Shown piece after piece: positions 1-7,642 of a stretch of 64,000 nucleotides of DNA (positions are counted from its first letter, which is position 1; every line of letters starts with the position of its first letter). A program made the translations under genes and the position numbers. Below the pieces are notes generated by a model, which was not told the origin of the DNA, searched no databases, and was given only the letters and a program-made list of their open reading frames with translations. The stretch lies in the NCBI GenBank assembly GCA_029252405.1, contig JAQXBM010000080.1, forward strand, positions 1 to 64,000. Direction: 5' to 3'. This DNA comes from Crocinitomicaceae bacterium (GTDB taxonomy: Bacteria; Bacteroidota; Bacteroidia; Flavobacteriales_D; Crocinitomicaceae).

Positions 1-204
1 AGTATGTCATCTGCAATTGTATGATGAGGTTATACGTATAACAGACGCCAAAAAACTGCTTTTCCTAACGCCAAAACGTTACCAAAGAATCCGGTAAGGA
101 TATAACCTAGAGATTGCGTAATCGGAAACCGCCGAAGAAGACCGCCGAAGGCAGCAGCGAAGCTAAAAAGCACTGCTTATGAAAGAGAACGGGAGTTCGA
201 CTAC

Positions 205-264
205 AGCGAAGCTAATCCGACGATCAGCAAGTAAAGTGATCGAAGAGCGCAGCGAATCCAACTA
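205..264. repeat. degenerate intergenic mini-repeat, copy A
   Basis: This stretch has two imperfect AGCGAAGC / GCGCAGCGAATCCAACTA blocks and ends exactly on the CTA that forms the TAG stop of the minus-strand permease next to it. Similar blocks lie at 8847-8906 and 11560-11631, each also abutting the 3' end of a minus-strand gene. The rest of 1-204 shows only scattered gccgaag/gcgaagc words and no gene. Confidence 0.4.
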
Positions 265-1311
265 AAGTTTCCCCTTCTCAGACAACAAAATAGCCACATT
301 TCTCGTATTTGGAAATTGTGCCATCACGATAATCATTGCAACGGTAATTGGAACACTCAAAAGCATTCCCGTGATTCCCCAAAGTGATCCCCAAATTGCC
401 AAGGCGAAAATCCCGAAAAGTGGACTGATATTGAGCGTATTCCCCATAATTCGCGGTTCGAGGTAGTTTCCAATCGCGACTTGAAAGGATCCAATAACGA
501 AGAGAATGATCAAAAACGGGACAAATTCGGCAAACTGAATCAATGAGAAAATAGCCGGTAATGTGGTACCTAAAATTGGTCCAATCGATGGGATAAACGA
601 GAAGAAGAAGATAAGTGCTGCCCAGAAAAATGGACTGTCAATTCCAACAAAATAGAGAACGATATACGCGATGGTAGCCGTCACCAAGTTGATCATCGAT
701 TTAAGAATGATGTAACGCGAAAGCATCTTATCAATCTTCGTCATTATCCCCAAATATTGCTCGGATTTCTCAGGGTTTCCAAACATCAATTTGATTTTAT
801 TGCTGAATAATCCTTCTTCAATGAACAAGAAAATAGTGTAGAAGACGATCATCATCATATTCCCTAAAATTCCTGATAGAGAAGAGAACAAGGATTGAAG
901 GTATTCCAGATTAAGGATACTTTTAAACGAATTCTTGATGGCTTCGCTAGTGGTATTAGCGTCAATTCCCACTAGATCATTCACCATCTTGCTTATTTTC
1001 AACGAAATGACTTCAATATTTGCTCGATAAACTTCAGATGAAAGAACAAGTTTTTCAATGTTAGTAGTCAACATCCGTCCAACAATCACTAAAATCGAAA
1101 ACACTAGTAGTGAGGCCAAGAACGTTTTGATCCACTTAGGAATGTATTTATGTACAAACTCAATTTTATCTAATGAGTTACGGGTTTTTTTAACAACGAA
1201 CCAGATCAGTAAGGCAACAATAAAAGGAATAAAAACGGACTGCCCTACAATTAGAGCTAGGACAATAATGGTTATCACAATCAACCAAGAAGCAGTTCTG
1301 TCAATCTTCAT
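262..1311 (-). CDS. AI-2E family transporter (PF01594-type permease)
   Basis: This is a 349-aa polytopic inner-membrane protein of the AI-2E/PerM permease family. Members have been linked to export or exchange of small solutes, including autoinducer-2 in E. coli TqsA and Na+/H+ exchange in others, so the substrate here is unknown. Hydrophobic segments at residues 8-42 and 64-80 precede a soluble region of about 80 residues, then five or six further membrane segments. The family-typical IPSIGPILG motif and the YLEPRIMG motif, followed by SPL, are both present near residues 240-300. Length is normal for the family. The ATG start at 1311 puts a short basic segment before the first membrane helix. 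The gene ends in a TAG codon made by a mini-repeat. It has no obvious operon partner. Confidence 0.88.
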   Translation of the reverse strand: MKIDRTASWLIVITIIVLALIVGQSVFIPFIVALLIWFVVKKTRNSLDKIEFVHKYIPKWIKTFLASLLVFSILVIVGRMLTTNIEKLVLSSEVYRANIEVISLKISKMVNDLVGIDANTTSEAIKNSFKSILNLEYLQSLFSSLSGILGNMMMIVFYTIFLFIEEGLFSNKIKLMFGNPEKSEQYLGIMTKIDKMLSRYIILKSMINLVTATIAYIVLYFVGIDSPFFWAALIFFFSFIPSIGPILGTTLPAIFSLIQFAEFVPFLIILFVIGSFQVAIGNYLEPRIMGNTLNISPLFGIFALAIWGSLWGITGMLLSVPITVAMIIVMAQFPNTRNVAILLSEKGKL

Positions 1312-1355
1312 AGACTAAAAGTAAACAACTTTTTACAGGATAAATCAAAATCGCA

Positions 1356-1763
1356 TTAATTCGAACCAATGAATCGATAGTTGATTGTCAACTTTCCTTT
1401 TGTGTTTTCAGGAGTAGTAATATCCATCAGACAAGAATCCGAAGTCCAATTCAGGAAATTTACATAGTCAATTTCTCCCTTTTTGATCATCACACTTTTG
1501 ATACTCGTTTTGGATGGATCGTACGTCATAATGGATATGTTTTCGGATGATTTTCCTTTGATCTCAAATTCAATACTTCCGATATTTTTTTGGTTTTCGT
1601 CCGCCACCAAAACCAAGTTATGGTCCTTTTTGAGGTCAATTTCCTGCGTTTGCTCCGAATTATTCAAGTAAAAAGGAACAATATAATTTGTGTAGGCCAA
1701 ATACCCTAGAACAATGATTAACGCTGTAATGACAAGGGTTATTGGAGTGAGTTTCGCCTTCAT
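1356..1763 (-). CDS. hypothetical membrane-anchored protein
   Basis: I do not recognise this 135-aa protein. The longer open frame reaches 1907, but the ATG at 1763 gives a clean N-terminal signal anchor (basic MKAK followed by a hydrophobic stretch at residues 7-26), and the upstream extension would run into the SAM riboswitch promoter region. The remainder is polar and predicted to lie outside the cytoplasm; alternating hydrophobic residues suggest a beta-sandwich of about 100 residues. It is divergent from the methionine operon and sits 44 nt upstream of the AI-2E permease on the same strand, so the two could be co-transcribed. Confidence 0.6.
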   Translation of the reverse strand: MKAKLTPITLVITALIIVLGYLAYTNYIVPFYLNNSEQTQEIDLKKDHNLVLVADENQKNIGSIEFEIKGKSSENISIMTYDPSKTSIKSVMIKKGEIDYVNFLNWTSDSCLMDITTPENTKGKLTINYRFIGSN

Positions 1764-1799
1764 GTTTTTAAAAAAGATTGAATTATTATCAAGATTCCC

Positions 1800-1831
1800 T
1801 TGCAAGATTCGAAACAAAATTAAGACATTTG
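1800..1831 (+). promoter_or_regulatory. possible promoter of the methionine operon
   Basis: A TTG at 1800-1802 and the sequence GACATTTG at 1824-1831 (one mismatch to TAnnTTTG) stand 21 nt apart, close to Bacteroidota sigma-A spacing. The site lies 31 nt before the SAM riboswitch. The match is imperfect, so this is a weak call. Confidence 0.3.
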
Positions 1832-1861
1832 TGCCATCATATCCATAACGATGGAAATATG

Positions 1862-1994
1862 ATTTATACAGAAGAGGGTAGAGACAGGCTCGACGATCCT
1901 CTGGCAACCAACTTTAAGTGCTGACGAAAGTCCGTATTGGAAAACCGGTGCCAATTCCTGATTCCGCTCAATGGTGAGTCGGAAGAATATAAAT
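1862..1994 (+). promoter_or_regulatory. SAM-I (S-box) riboswitch
   Basis: The aptamer can be folded by eye. P1 pairs ATTTATA (1862-1868) with TATAAAT (1988-1994). The P2 strand GAGGGTAGAGACAGGCTC leads into the GACGAT kink-turn-like bulge and CCTCTGGCAACC, the hallmark S-box core. P3 is ACTTT/AAAGT, followed by the conserved GGTGCCAATTCC. P4 is TTCCG-CTCA/TGAG-T-CGGAA. All elements appear in the S-box order. It lies upstream of metX and so should lower expression of the operon when S-adenosylmethionine is abundant. No U-tract terminator follows at once. Instead a short ORF and two weak hairpins separate it from metX, so the expression platform is not clear. Confidence 0.9.
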
Positions 1995-2002
1995 TAATTG
2001 GT

Positions 2003-2122
2003 ATGAAAACCGTACAAAACATCGCTACCGTCCAACCTGGACAAACCAACTTCTTTCTAAGAGGAAAATCATCAATGACATTTTTTGAAATGAACCGAAT
2101 GTGTTGCTGCTGCATGGCTTAA
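2003..2122 (+). CDS. short leader ORF with Cys-Cys-Cys-Cys run (39 aa)
   Basis: An ATG at 2003, 9 nt after the riboswitch P1 helix, opens a 39-codon frame ending in TAA at 2120-2122. Residues 30-38 read M-N-R-M-C-C-C-C-M, so four consecutive Cys codons (2102-2113: TGT TGC TGC TGC) are flanked by Met codons just before the stop. This composition would be odd for a functional protein but is what an amino-acid-sensing leader peptide should look like. Polycysteine leader ORFs that attenuate sulfur genes are known in mycobacteria. The frame is followed by two hairpins and then metX 93 nt later. That it is translated and regulatory is inference; the open frame and Cys run are direct observations. 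Confidence 0.55.
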   Translation: MKTVQNIATVQPGQTNFFLRGKSSMTFFEMNRMCCCCMA

Positions 2123-2125
2123 TTC

Positions 2126-2193
2126 GTCAGCGTCTTTAGAACTCAGATCGCTGATCAATTCATTTAGTATTTCTGTGCGATTTCACTTCGCAC
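2126..2193 (+). promoter_or_regulatory. two small hairpins between leader ORF and metX
   Basis: TCAGCG (2127-2132) pairs with CGCTGA (2149-2154), and GTGCGA (2175-2180) pairs with TCGCAC (2188-2193) around a 7-nt loop. Neither is followed by a T-run, so they do not look like intrinsic terminators. The second ends 22 nt before the metX start and could affect ribosome access. Confidence 0.35.
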
Positions 2194-2215
2194 TCCACAT
2201 TTATTTCATTCAAAA

Positions 2216-3286
2216 ATGTATTCAATTCATTTATCCGCTCCATTCCAATTGGAATCAGGTGAGCAAATCGAAAACCTTGAAATAGGATTTCACATTTACG
2301 GAAAACTCAACCCCGCGAAAGACAACGTGATCTGGGTGTGCCATGCCTTAACCGCGAACAGTGATGTTCTTTCTTGGTGGGATGGACTTTTCGGAGAAGG
2401 TAAACTCTTCGACCCGAACGATTATTTTATCGTCTGTGTAAACGCGCTTGGGTCGTGCTATGGTTCAACTGGACCCAAATCTCCAGGCTTCAATAAGCGT
2501 CCACTACTTGATCAATTTCCTTTGGTCACGACGCGTGATATGGCTCGCGTAAACGATGAGCTGCGAACAATTCTTGGAATTGATAAAGTCTCATTGTTGA
2601 TCGGTGCATCATTGGGTGGTCAGCAAGCCGTCGAGTGGTCGATTCTGAATCCAGAGGTTCATGAAAAAGTGGCACTAATCGCGACAAACGCGCGTCATTC
2701 GGCTTACGGAATTGCGTTCAACGAAAGTCAGCGTTTGGCGATTTTCTCTGATCCTTCCTACGGAAACAACCGCATCGAGGGTGGAAGACAGGGCTTGATC
2801 GCTGCACGCAGCATTGCGATGTTGAGCTACCGAACGTATCAATCGTACAAGAAAACCCAAACGAATCCGGGTGATCACAAAATCGAAGAATTTTTGGCGA
2901 GCAGCTATCAGAATTATCAAGGCCAGAAATTGGCGGATCGATTTTGCGCTTACTCCTACGTCGCACTTTCAAAAGCAATGGACGCGCATAATGTTGGACG
3001 TGGAAGGGAATCAGTTGAAAATGCACTGGACACGATATCCGCAAAGGTTTTGGTGATTGGAATAGAATCGGATCACTTATTTCCATCGGAAGAACAGCAG
3101 TTCCTGGCGAAGTGCATTCCAAATTCCTCCTACTCAGAAATTCAATCGGAATACGGGCACGATGGCTTCTTAATCGAAGCTGAACAATTGGAAGATTTAC
3201 TCTCGAAATTTCTATCGGATGAATCTCCTGAGAATTACTCAAACATCATTCATAACAATCAAACACAATTTAAACTAGCAAAATGA
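2216..3286 (+). CDS. metX: homoserine O-acetyltransferase
   Basis: MetX transfers the acetyl group of acetyl-CoA to homoserine, making O-acetylhomoserine, the activated precursor for homocysteine in the cytosol. The 356-aa alpha/beta hydrolase fold has the nucleophile elbow GASLGG with Ser132, the acid Asp286 (IESDHLF) and His315 (YGHDGF), which form the usual triad. The N-terminal CHALTANSD and GSTGP segments are typical of MetX. Length matches the family. The gene is first in a SAM-riboswitch operon and overlaps homoserine dehydrogenase by 4 nt. Acyl specificity (acetyl versus succinyl) cannot be proven by eye, but the paired sulfhydrylase is compatible with O-acetylhomoserine. Confidence 0.93.
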   Translation: MYSIHLSAPFQLESGEQIENLEIGFHIYGKLNPAKDNVIWVCHALTANSDVLSWWDGLFGEGKLFDPNDYFIVCVNALGSCYGSTGPKSPGFNKRPLLDQFPLVTTRDMARVNDELRTILGIDKVSLLIGASLGGQQAVEWSILNPEVHEKVALIATNARHSAYGIAFNESQRLAIFSDPSYGNNRIEGGRQGLIAARSIAMLSYRTYQSYKKTQTNPGDHKIEEFLASSYQNYQGQKLADRFCAYSYVALSKAMDAHNVGRGRESVENALDTISAKVLVIGIESDHLFPSEEQQFLAKCIPNSSYSEIQSEYGHDGFLIEAEQLEDLLSKFLSDESPENYSNIIHNNQTQFKLAK

Positions 3287-4527
3287 ACAAAGAACTCTCC
3301 ATCGGACTCATCGGCTTTGGTTGCGTGGGATCCGGACTTTATGAGGTATTGAACAAATCAGGCTTGATTCAAGCGAAAATTTCCAAAATTGTCGTGAAAG
3401 ACAGGTACAAGAAACGCCCTATCAAACAGGAAAATTTCTCATACAAAGTCAACGATATTCTCGAAGATGAAAGCATCAACGTAGTTGTCGAGCTTATCGA
3501 TGATAGCGAGCAAGCTTTTGAAATTGTCAAGTGCGCATTAGCTTCAGGAAAGGACGTCGTCTCTGCGAACAAAAAAATGATCGCTGAACATCTCGATGAA
3601 TTATTGGAGCTGGCGAACTCGAACGGCGTTTCACTTTTGTACGAAGGGGCAGTTGCGGGGTCGATTCCAATTCTCAGAAATCTGGAAGAATACTACAACA
3701 ACGATTCACTGACATCTCTCCAAGGAATTGTAAACGGGACGACTAATTATATTCTTACGCAGTCAAATTATGGAATCGCCTATGCTGATGCTTTGGCGCA
3801 GGCACAAGAATTAGGCTTCGCAGAATCGAATCCAACTTTGGATGTCGATGGCTATGATTCGAAATACAAACTGTCAATTTTATTCAAACACGCCTTCGGG
3901 TTATCTGTGGATCCAAAACAATTATTCAACCTTGGGATTCGGCATATTTCGCCACACGCAGTTGCTTACGCCAAAGAAAAAGGATACCGCATTAAGTTGT
4001 TCTCGAGAGCAGAAAAACTGGGCAATCAAGTCGTAGGGTTTGTGGCTCCGCACTTCGTGAAATCGAATCATTTTGCCTATTCAGTGAACGACGAATTCAA
4101 CGCTGTTATTTTGGAGGGATTGTTTTCTGATCAACAGTTATTTGTCGGGAAAGGAGCGGGTAGTCACCCAACAGCAAGTGCTGTTTTATCCGATATTTCC
4201 GCTTTGAAATTCGATTACAAATACGAGTATCGAAAGGTAGATGCAAACCATGAGTTGACCTATTCGGATGATTTCTTCGTTAAGGTTTACATTGAGTCAA
4301 AATACATTGAAGCAATTAACGAAATACCATTCTATCATGTGGATGAACTCTTCCAAAGTGATCAGGTTAACTACCAAACCGGATGGGTAAAATTTAGTGA
4401 GCTGAAGGAGTTTGATTTTAATCATCGCGAAGATCTCTCTTTGGTTATTCTCCCCGAAGCACTAAAAGAATCTATTAGCATCGAAAAGGTCGCGAATCGT
4501 CCTCTTCTGGAAACACTGTACAATTAA
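3283..4527 (+). CDS. hom: homoserine dehydrogenase
   Basis: This enzyme reduces aspartate semialdehyde to homoserine with NAD(P)H, supplying the substrate of the MetX encoded just upstream. The 414-aa protein starts with a Rossmann motif GFGCVGSG (residues 11-18). It continues with the SANKK segment carrying conserved Lys97, the family GAVAGSIPIL stretch, NGTTNYIL and the DVDGYDSKYKL substrate-binding region. It is the monofunctional form with no fused aspartokinase. The start overlaps the metX stop by 4 nt (ATGA), implying translational coupling. A homoserine dehydrogenase inside a SAM-controlled operon suggests a methionine-dedicated copy; whether the genome has another for threonine cannot be seen here. 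Confidence 0.9.
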   Translation: MNKELSIGLIGFGCVGSGLYEVLNKSGLIQAKISKIVVKDRYKKRPIKQENFSYKVNDILEDESINVVVELIDDSEQAFEIVKCALASGKDVVSANKKMIAEHLDELLELANSNGVSLLYEGAVAGSIPILRNLEEYYNNDSLTSLQGIVNGTTNYILTQSNYGIAYADALAQAQELGFAESNPTLDVDGYDSKYKLSILFKHAFGLSVDPKQLFNLGIRHISPHAVAYAKEKGYRIKLFSRAEKLGNQVVGFVAPHFVKSNHFAYSVNDEFNAVILEGLFSDQQLFVGKGAGSHPTASAVLSDISALKFDYKYEYRKVDANHELTYSDDFFVKVYIESKYIEAINEIPFYHVDELFQSDQVNYQTGWVKFSELKEFDFNHREDLSLVILPEALKESISIEKVANRPLLETLYN

Positions 4528-4528
4528 G

Positions 4529-5020
4529 ATGAGCCTTTTACCTTGGTACATTGCGGGCCCTTTGATCGGACTAATGGTTCCAATTCTGTTGATCGCTAGA
4601 GAAAAGCAATTGGGTCTTTCTTCGACCTATCGCTACTTAGGGAGTTTCATTCTTCCTAGGAATAGCTATTTCAACTATGATCGCAAAAAGGATGCATGGC
4701 AAGTCCAGTTCGCAATAGGGATCGCCAGTGCAGCAATATTGATTTTTCAGTTCGATTTGTACGAGTCGGAAAGTCTAGATTCTAGCAAAGAATACCTTCG
4801 TTATTTCCCTGAAGTTTGCAGCCTTCAGAATTGGTTCATGTTTGCCATTGGGGGGATTTTTGTTGGTTTCGGAGCGCGCTATGCAGGAGGCTGTACCGCC
4901 GGTCATTGTATCATGGGGAATTCACAGCTGTCCGTGTCCTCAATTCTGTCGACGTGTATGTTTTTCGCAGGTGGTTTAGCCGTCAGTCACTTCATTTTAC
5001 CCTATTTATTCAAGTCATGA
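4529..5020 (+). CDS. YeeE/YedE family sulfur transporter, first half
   Basis: This 163-aa integral membrane protein belongs to the YeeE/YedE (TsuA-like) family. Members import thiosulfate or related sulfur compounds through paired conserved Cys residues. Membrane stretches are visible near residues 4-22, 60-76, 103-120 and 139-158. The diagnostic GCTAGHCIMG motif spans residues 121-130 and has Cys122 and Cys127. It is half the size of full-length TsuA, and the following gene supplies the second half. It begins 1 nt after hom and overlaps the next gene by 4 nt. Placement in a SAM-riboswitch operon ending in a sulfhydrylase supports a role in bringing in sulfur for homocysteine synthesis. Confidence 0.82.
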   Translation: MSLLPWYIAGPLIGLMVPILLIAREKQLGLSSTYRYLGSFILPRNSYFNYDRKKDAWQVQFAIGIASAAILIFQFDLYESESLDSSKEYLRYFPEVCSLQNWFMFAIGGIFVGFGARYAGGCTAGHCIMGNSQLSVSSILSTCMFFAGGLAVSHFILPYLFKS

Positions 5021-5433
5021 GAAATACAGTCAAAAGCATTTTGCTCGGTGCAGTTTTCGGGAGTATCTTGATTTTCAGTGATGCGTTCAACTGGTACCGA
5101 ATCCAGGAGATGTTCCATTTCGATTCTTTTCACATGTACGGATTGATCGGTTCGGCCATCGTCGTTGCGGGAAGTGTAACTTGGTTGTTGAAAAAAGCGG
5201 GAGTGAAATCTGCTTCTAAACAATTAATTCAAACAAAGAAGAAGGAAATCCGACCAGTTGGAAATAGCATTGGAGGCCTCATCTTCGGAGCGGGTTGGGC
5301 ATTGACAGGAGCTTGTACAGCGCCCATTTTTATTCTGATTGGATACCAATGGGAAATTGGAATAATCACGCTAGCGGGAGCCGTAATTGGTGCAGTGCTC
5401 TACGGAATTTTAAACAAGAAATTACCATTATGA
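5017..5433 (+). CDS. YeeE/YedE-type partner protein (DUF6691-like), second half
   Basis: This 138-aa membrane protein is the companion half of the split transporter. The open frame extends upstream to 4816, but that part is an out-of-frame shadow of the previous gene. The ATG at 5017 overlaps its stop (ATGA) and gives a normal N-terminus. Four hydrophobic segments are visible, and residues 90-103 hold the second family motif, FGAGWALTGACTAP, with Cys100. Two half-length YeeE/YedE proteins encoded side by side probably assemble into one channel. Similar pairs elsewhere in bacteria accompany persulfide or sulfide enzymes. The gene overlaps the OsmC gene by 4 nt. Confidence 0.78.
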   Translation: MRNTVKSILLGAVFGSILIFSDAFNWYRIQEMFHFDSFHMYGLIGSAIVVAGSVTWLLKKAGVKSASKQLIQTKKKEIRPVGNSIGGLIFGAGWALTGACTAPIFILIGYQWEIGIITLAGAVIGAVLYGILNKKLPL

Positions 5434-5846
5434 GATTAGAACTAACAAGAATTGAAGAACCATTTGTGTTTCAAGTGGAGAACGAAGATGGATTGACGTG
5501 CACGATGGATGCGAGCGAAGCGATTGGCGGGAAAAAGAAAGGGATGCGCCCGATGGAGCTGCTGGCGGCATCACTAGCTGGCTGCGCTTCTATAGACATC
5601 ACTCGTATGTTGACAAAGAAGCGAATTCCAACGAAGCACTTTTCCATTGCCATTGAAGCAAAACGCTCAGACAGTCTCCCTTCACCTTTTGAATGGATTC
5701 AACTGAACATTTCAGTCGATCCGCACATCGATCAAGAGCAAGTGAAAAAGGTGGTCGAATTGACCTTGGAAAAGTATTGCTCCGTCTCAACTTCCTTGAA
5801 CAAAAACATCAGCATTCGCTATTCAATTAATGATCAATCAGTATGA
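5430..5846 (+). CDS. OsmC family protein
   Basis: This 138-aa OsmC/Ohr-fold protein is probably a homodimeric cytosolic thiol peroxidase or sulfur-handling protein. The start at 5430 overlaps the preceding stop. The long helix motif PMELLAASLAGCASID carries Cys52 and the C-terminal half carries KYCSV with Cys117, so both reactive cysteines of the family are kept. OsmC members reduce organic peroxides. Placed between a YeeE/YedE transporter pair and a sulfhydrylase, however, it could act as a Cys-based sulfur carrier, a job done by TusA-like TsuB next to TsuA in other bacteria. That last point is inference from context. Confidence 0.85.
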   Translation: MRLELTRIEEPFVFQVENEDGLTCTMDASEAIGGKKKGMRPMELLAASLAGCASIDITRMLTKKRIPTKHFSIAIEAKRSDSLPSPFEWIQLNISVDPHIDQEQVKKVVELTLEKYCSVSTSLNKNISIRYSINDQSV

Positions 5847-7006
5847 ACAAAATAGAAACAATCGCAATTCGAACGCAATCCGAACGCTCAAACTCGAACG
5901 AGCATTCCGTGCCACTTTATTTGACCAGTAGTTACGTTTTTGAAGGGGCGGAGGACATGAGAAGTCAGTTTGCCGAGGAAACACCGGGACACATCTACTC
6001 GCGCTACGCGAATCCGAATGTAGACGAATTCATTGATAAACTAACGCGCATGGAGGGCGCAGAAGCAGGTTGGGCAACGGCTACAGGAATGGCTGCGGTT
6101 TTTTCGTGCTTCGCAGGGTTATTGGAAAGTGGGGATCACATTGTTTCCTCTAGATCAGTTTTCGGTTCTACGCACAAACTATTTACTGAAATTCTGCCAA
6201 AGTGGGGAATCGAAACGACCTATGTGGATGCGCATGATTTAGAAGGATTTCAACGAGCCATTAGACCAGAAACGAAAATTCTGTACGCTGAAACTCCGAG
6301 TAATCCCGCGTTGGATATTTTGGATTTAGAGGCGATTGCGAACATTTGTAAACAGAACTCTATCCTCTTCGCAGTAGACAATTGCTTCGCAACGCCAATT
6401 TTACAGCGACCGATTGAATTTGGTGCAGATATCGTCATTCATTCTGCGACGAAATACATCGATGGCCAAGGGCGAACCTTGGGCGGAGCGATCCTTTCAA
6501 ATCAAGAGGTGATTGCTCAAATTAAAGCCTTCGCTCGTCACAGTGGGCCAGCATTAAGTCCATTTAATGCTTGGGTGTTGTCGAAGTCAATCGAAACCTT
6601 GTCCTTGCGAATGGAGCGACACAGCGATAATGCACTCAAAATTGCCAAACGTTTGGAAGATCACAATTCCGTTGAATCTGTGCGTTATCCTTTTTTAACA
6701 TCTCACCCCAATCACGAACTTGCGAAGAAACAGATGTCCTTCGGTGGTGGGATTGTTAGTTTTGAAATCAAAGGTGGAGTGGAAGCTGGAAAGCAGTTTT
6801 TAGATCACCTACAAATGTTTTCATTGACGGCAAATTTGGGGGATACGCGAAGCATTGCAACGCATCCTGCATCTACAACTCACTCAAAATTAAGTCCTGA
6901 GGAACGGGCAGAAGTGGGGATCACTGATGGGCTCGTTCGACTTTCGATTGGACTAGAGAATATTGAAGATATTTGGGAAGATGTTGAGCAGGCGTTATTT
7001 TCTTGA
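5843..7006 (+). CDS. metZ: O-acetylhomoserine sulfhydrylase (MetZ/MetY-type, Cys/Met PLP enzyme)
   Basis: This 387-aa cytosolic enzyme of the Cys/Met-metabolism PLP family joins sulfide to the activated homoserine made by MetX and yields homocysteine directly. The PLP lysine is Lys204 in HSATKYIDGQG, a version typical of O-succinylhomoserine sulfhydrylase (MetZ)-like sequences. SRYANPN near residues 53-59 and the VDNCFATP segment are further family marks. MetZ of other bacteria prefers O-succinylhomoserine, but the operon partner here is MetX, so O-acetylhomoserine is the more likely substrate. It closes the six-gene SAM-riboswitch operon and overlaps the OsmC gene by 4 nt. No methionine synthase is in the window. 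Confidence 0.88.
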   Translation: MNKIETIAIRTQSERSNSNEHSVPLYLTSSYVFEGAEDMRSQFAEETPGHIYSRYANPNVDEFIDKLTRMEGAEAGWATATGMAAVFSCFAGLLESGDHIVSSRSVFGSTHKLFTEILPKWGIETTYVDAHDLEGFQRAIRPETKILYAETPSNPALDILDLEAIANICKQNSILFAVDNCFATPILQRPIEFGADIVIHSATKYIDGQGRTLGGAILSNQEVIAQIKAFARHSGPALSPFNAWVLSKSIETLSLRMERHSDNALKIAKRLEDHNSVESVRYPFLTSHPNHELAKKQMSFGGGIVSFEIKGGVEAGKQFLDHLQMFSLTANLGDTRSIATHPASTTHSKLSPEERAEVGITDGLVRLSIGLENIEDIWEDVEQALFS

Positions 7007-7017
7007 TTTTGAAATAG

Positions 7018-7025
7018 TATCTTTG
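7018..7025 (+). promoter_or_regulatory. -7 box (TAnnTTTG) of the FKBP gene
   Basis: TATCTTTG matches the Bacteroidota -7 consensus 17 nt upstream of the ATG at 7042. It lies after the metZ stop, so the FKBP genes probably start their own transcript. Confidence 0.55.
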
Positions 7026-7041
7026 CCCAAAATAAGATTGA

Positions 7042-7641
7042 ATGACAGAAGAAATGAAAGCAGTAAGTTACTGCATCGGAATGAGCGTAGCAGGGAGTTT
7101 GAAGCAACAAAACCTTGGTGAAATTTCACACGAAGTTGTAAGCGAAGCGATCAAAGATACCTTTGAAGGAAAAGAAATGAAATATTCGCAAGAAGAAGCG
7201 GATGGAATCATTCAAAAGTACCTTCAAACTATGATGGAGAAAAAATTCGAGGGAAATAAAGGAATTAGTGAAGGATTTTTAGCTGAGAATGGTCAGCGCG
7301 AAGAAGTTCAAACAACTGCTTCTGGATTGCAATTCGAAGTAATTACTGAGGCTGAAGGTGAGAAGCCAGGACCAACAAGTCATGTAACTGTTCACTACCA
7401 CGGAACGTTAATCGACGGAACTGTTTTCGATAGCTCAGTTGATAGAGGTGAACCAACTTCATTTGGAGTAAATCAAGTGATCCCAGGTTGGACTGAAGCA
7501 CTTCAATTGATGTCTAAAGGTTCAAAATACCGTTTATACATTCCTCAAGAATTGGCGTATGGAGCAAATCCACACCCAGGTGGAGCAATTGAGCCGTACA
7601 TGGCACTTGTATTTGATGTTGAATTAATTGAAATTGCATAA
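7042..7641 (+). CDS. FKBP-type peptidyl-prolyl cis-trans isomerase, cytosolic
   Basis: This 199-aa prolyl isomerase has an N-terminal FKBP_N dimerisation helix region (residues 1-85, opening with the usual YCIGMSVAGSL stretch). A C-terminal FKBP domain (about 97-199) contains VTVHYHGTLIDG, FDSS, VIPGWTEAL and YIPQELAYG. No signal peptide is present, so it should act in the cytosol, unlike the lipoprotein FKBP encoded next to it. The last residues end one base before the next ATG. FklB/Mip-like proteins assist folding at proline bonds. The arrangement suggests that both copies arose as a tandem pair with different locations. Confidence 0.9.
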   Translation: MTEEMKAVSYCIGMSVAGSLKQQNLGEISHEVVSEAIKDTFEGKEMKYSQEEADGIIQKYLQTMMEKKFEGNKGISEGFLAENGQREEVQTTASGLQFEVITEAEGEKPGPTSHVTVHYHGTLIDGTVFDSSVDRGEPTSFGVNQVIPGWTEALQLMSKGSKYRLYIPQELAYGANPHPGGAIEPYMALVFDVELIEIA

Positions 7642-7642
7642 C

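Noticed and set aside
2718-3242. 174-codon antisense frame inside metX
   Set aside because: It is a shadow of the conserved metX frame with no promoter or family match.
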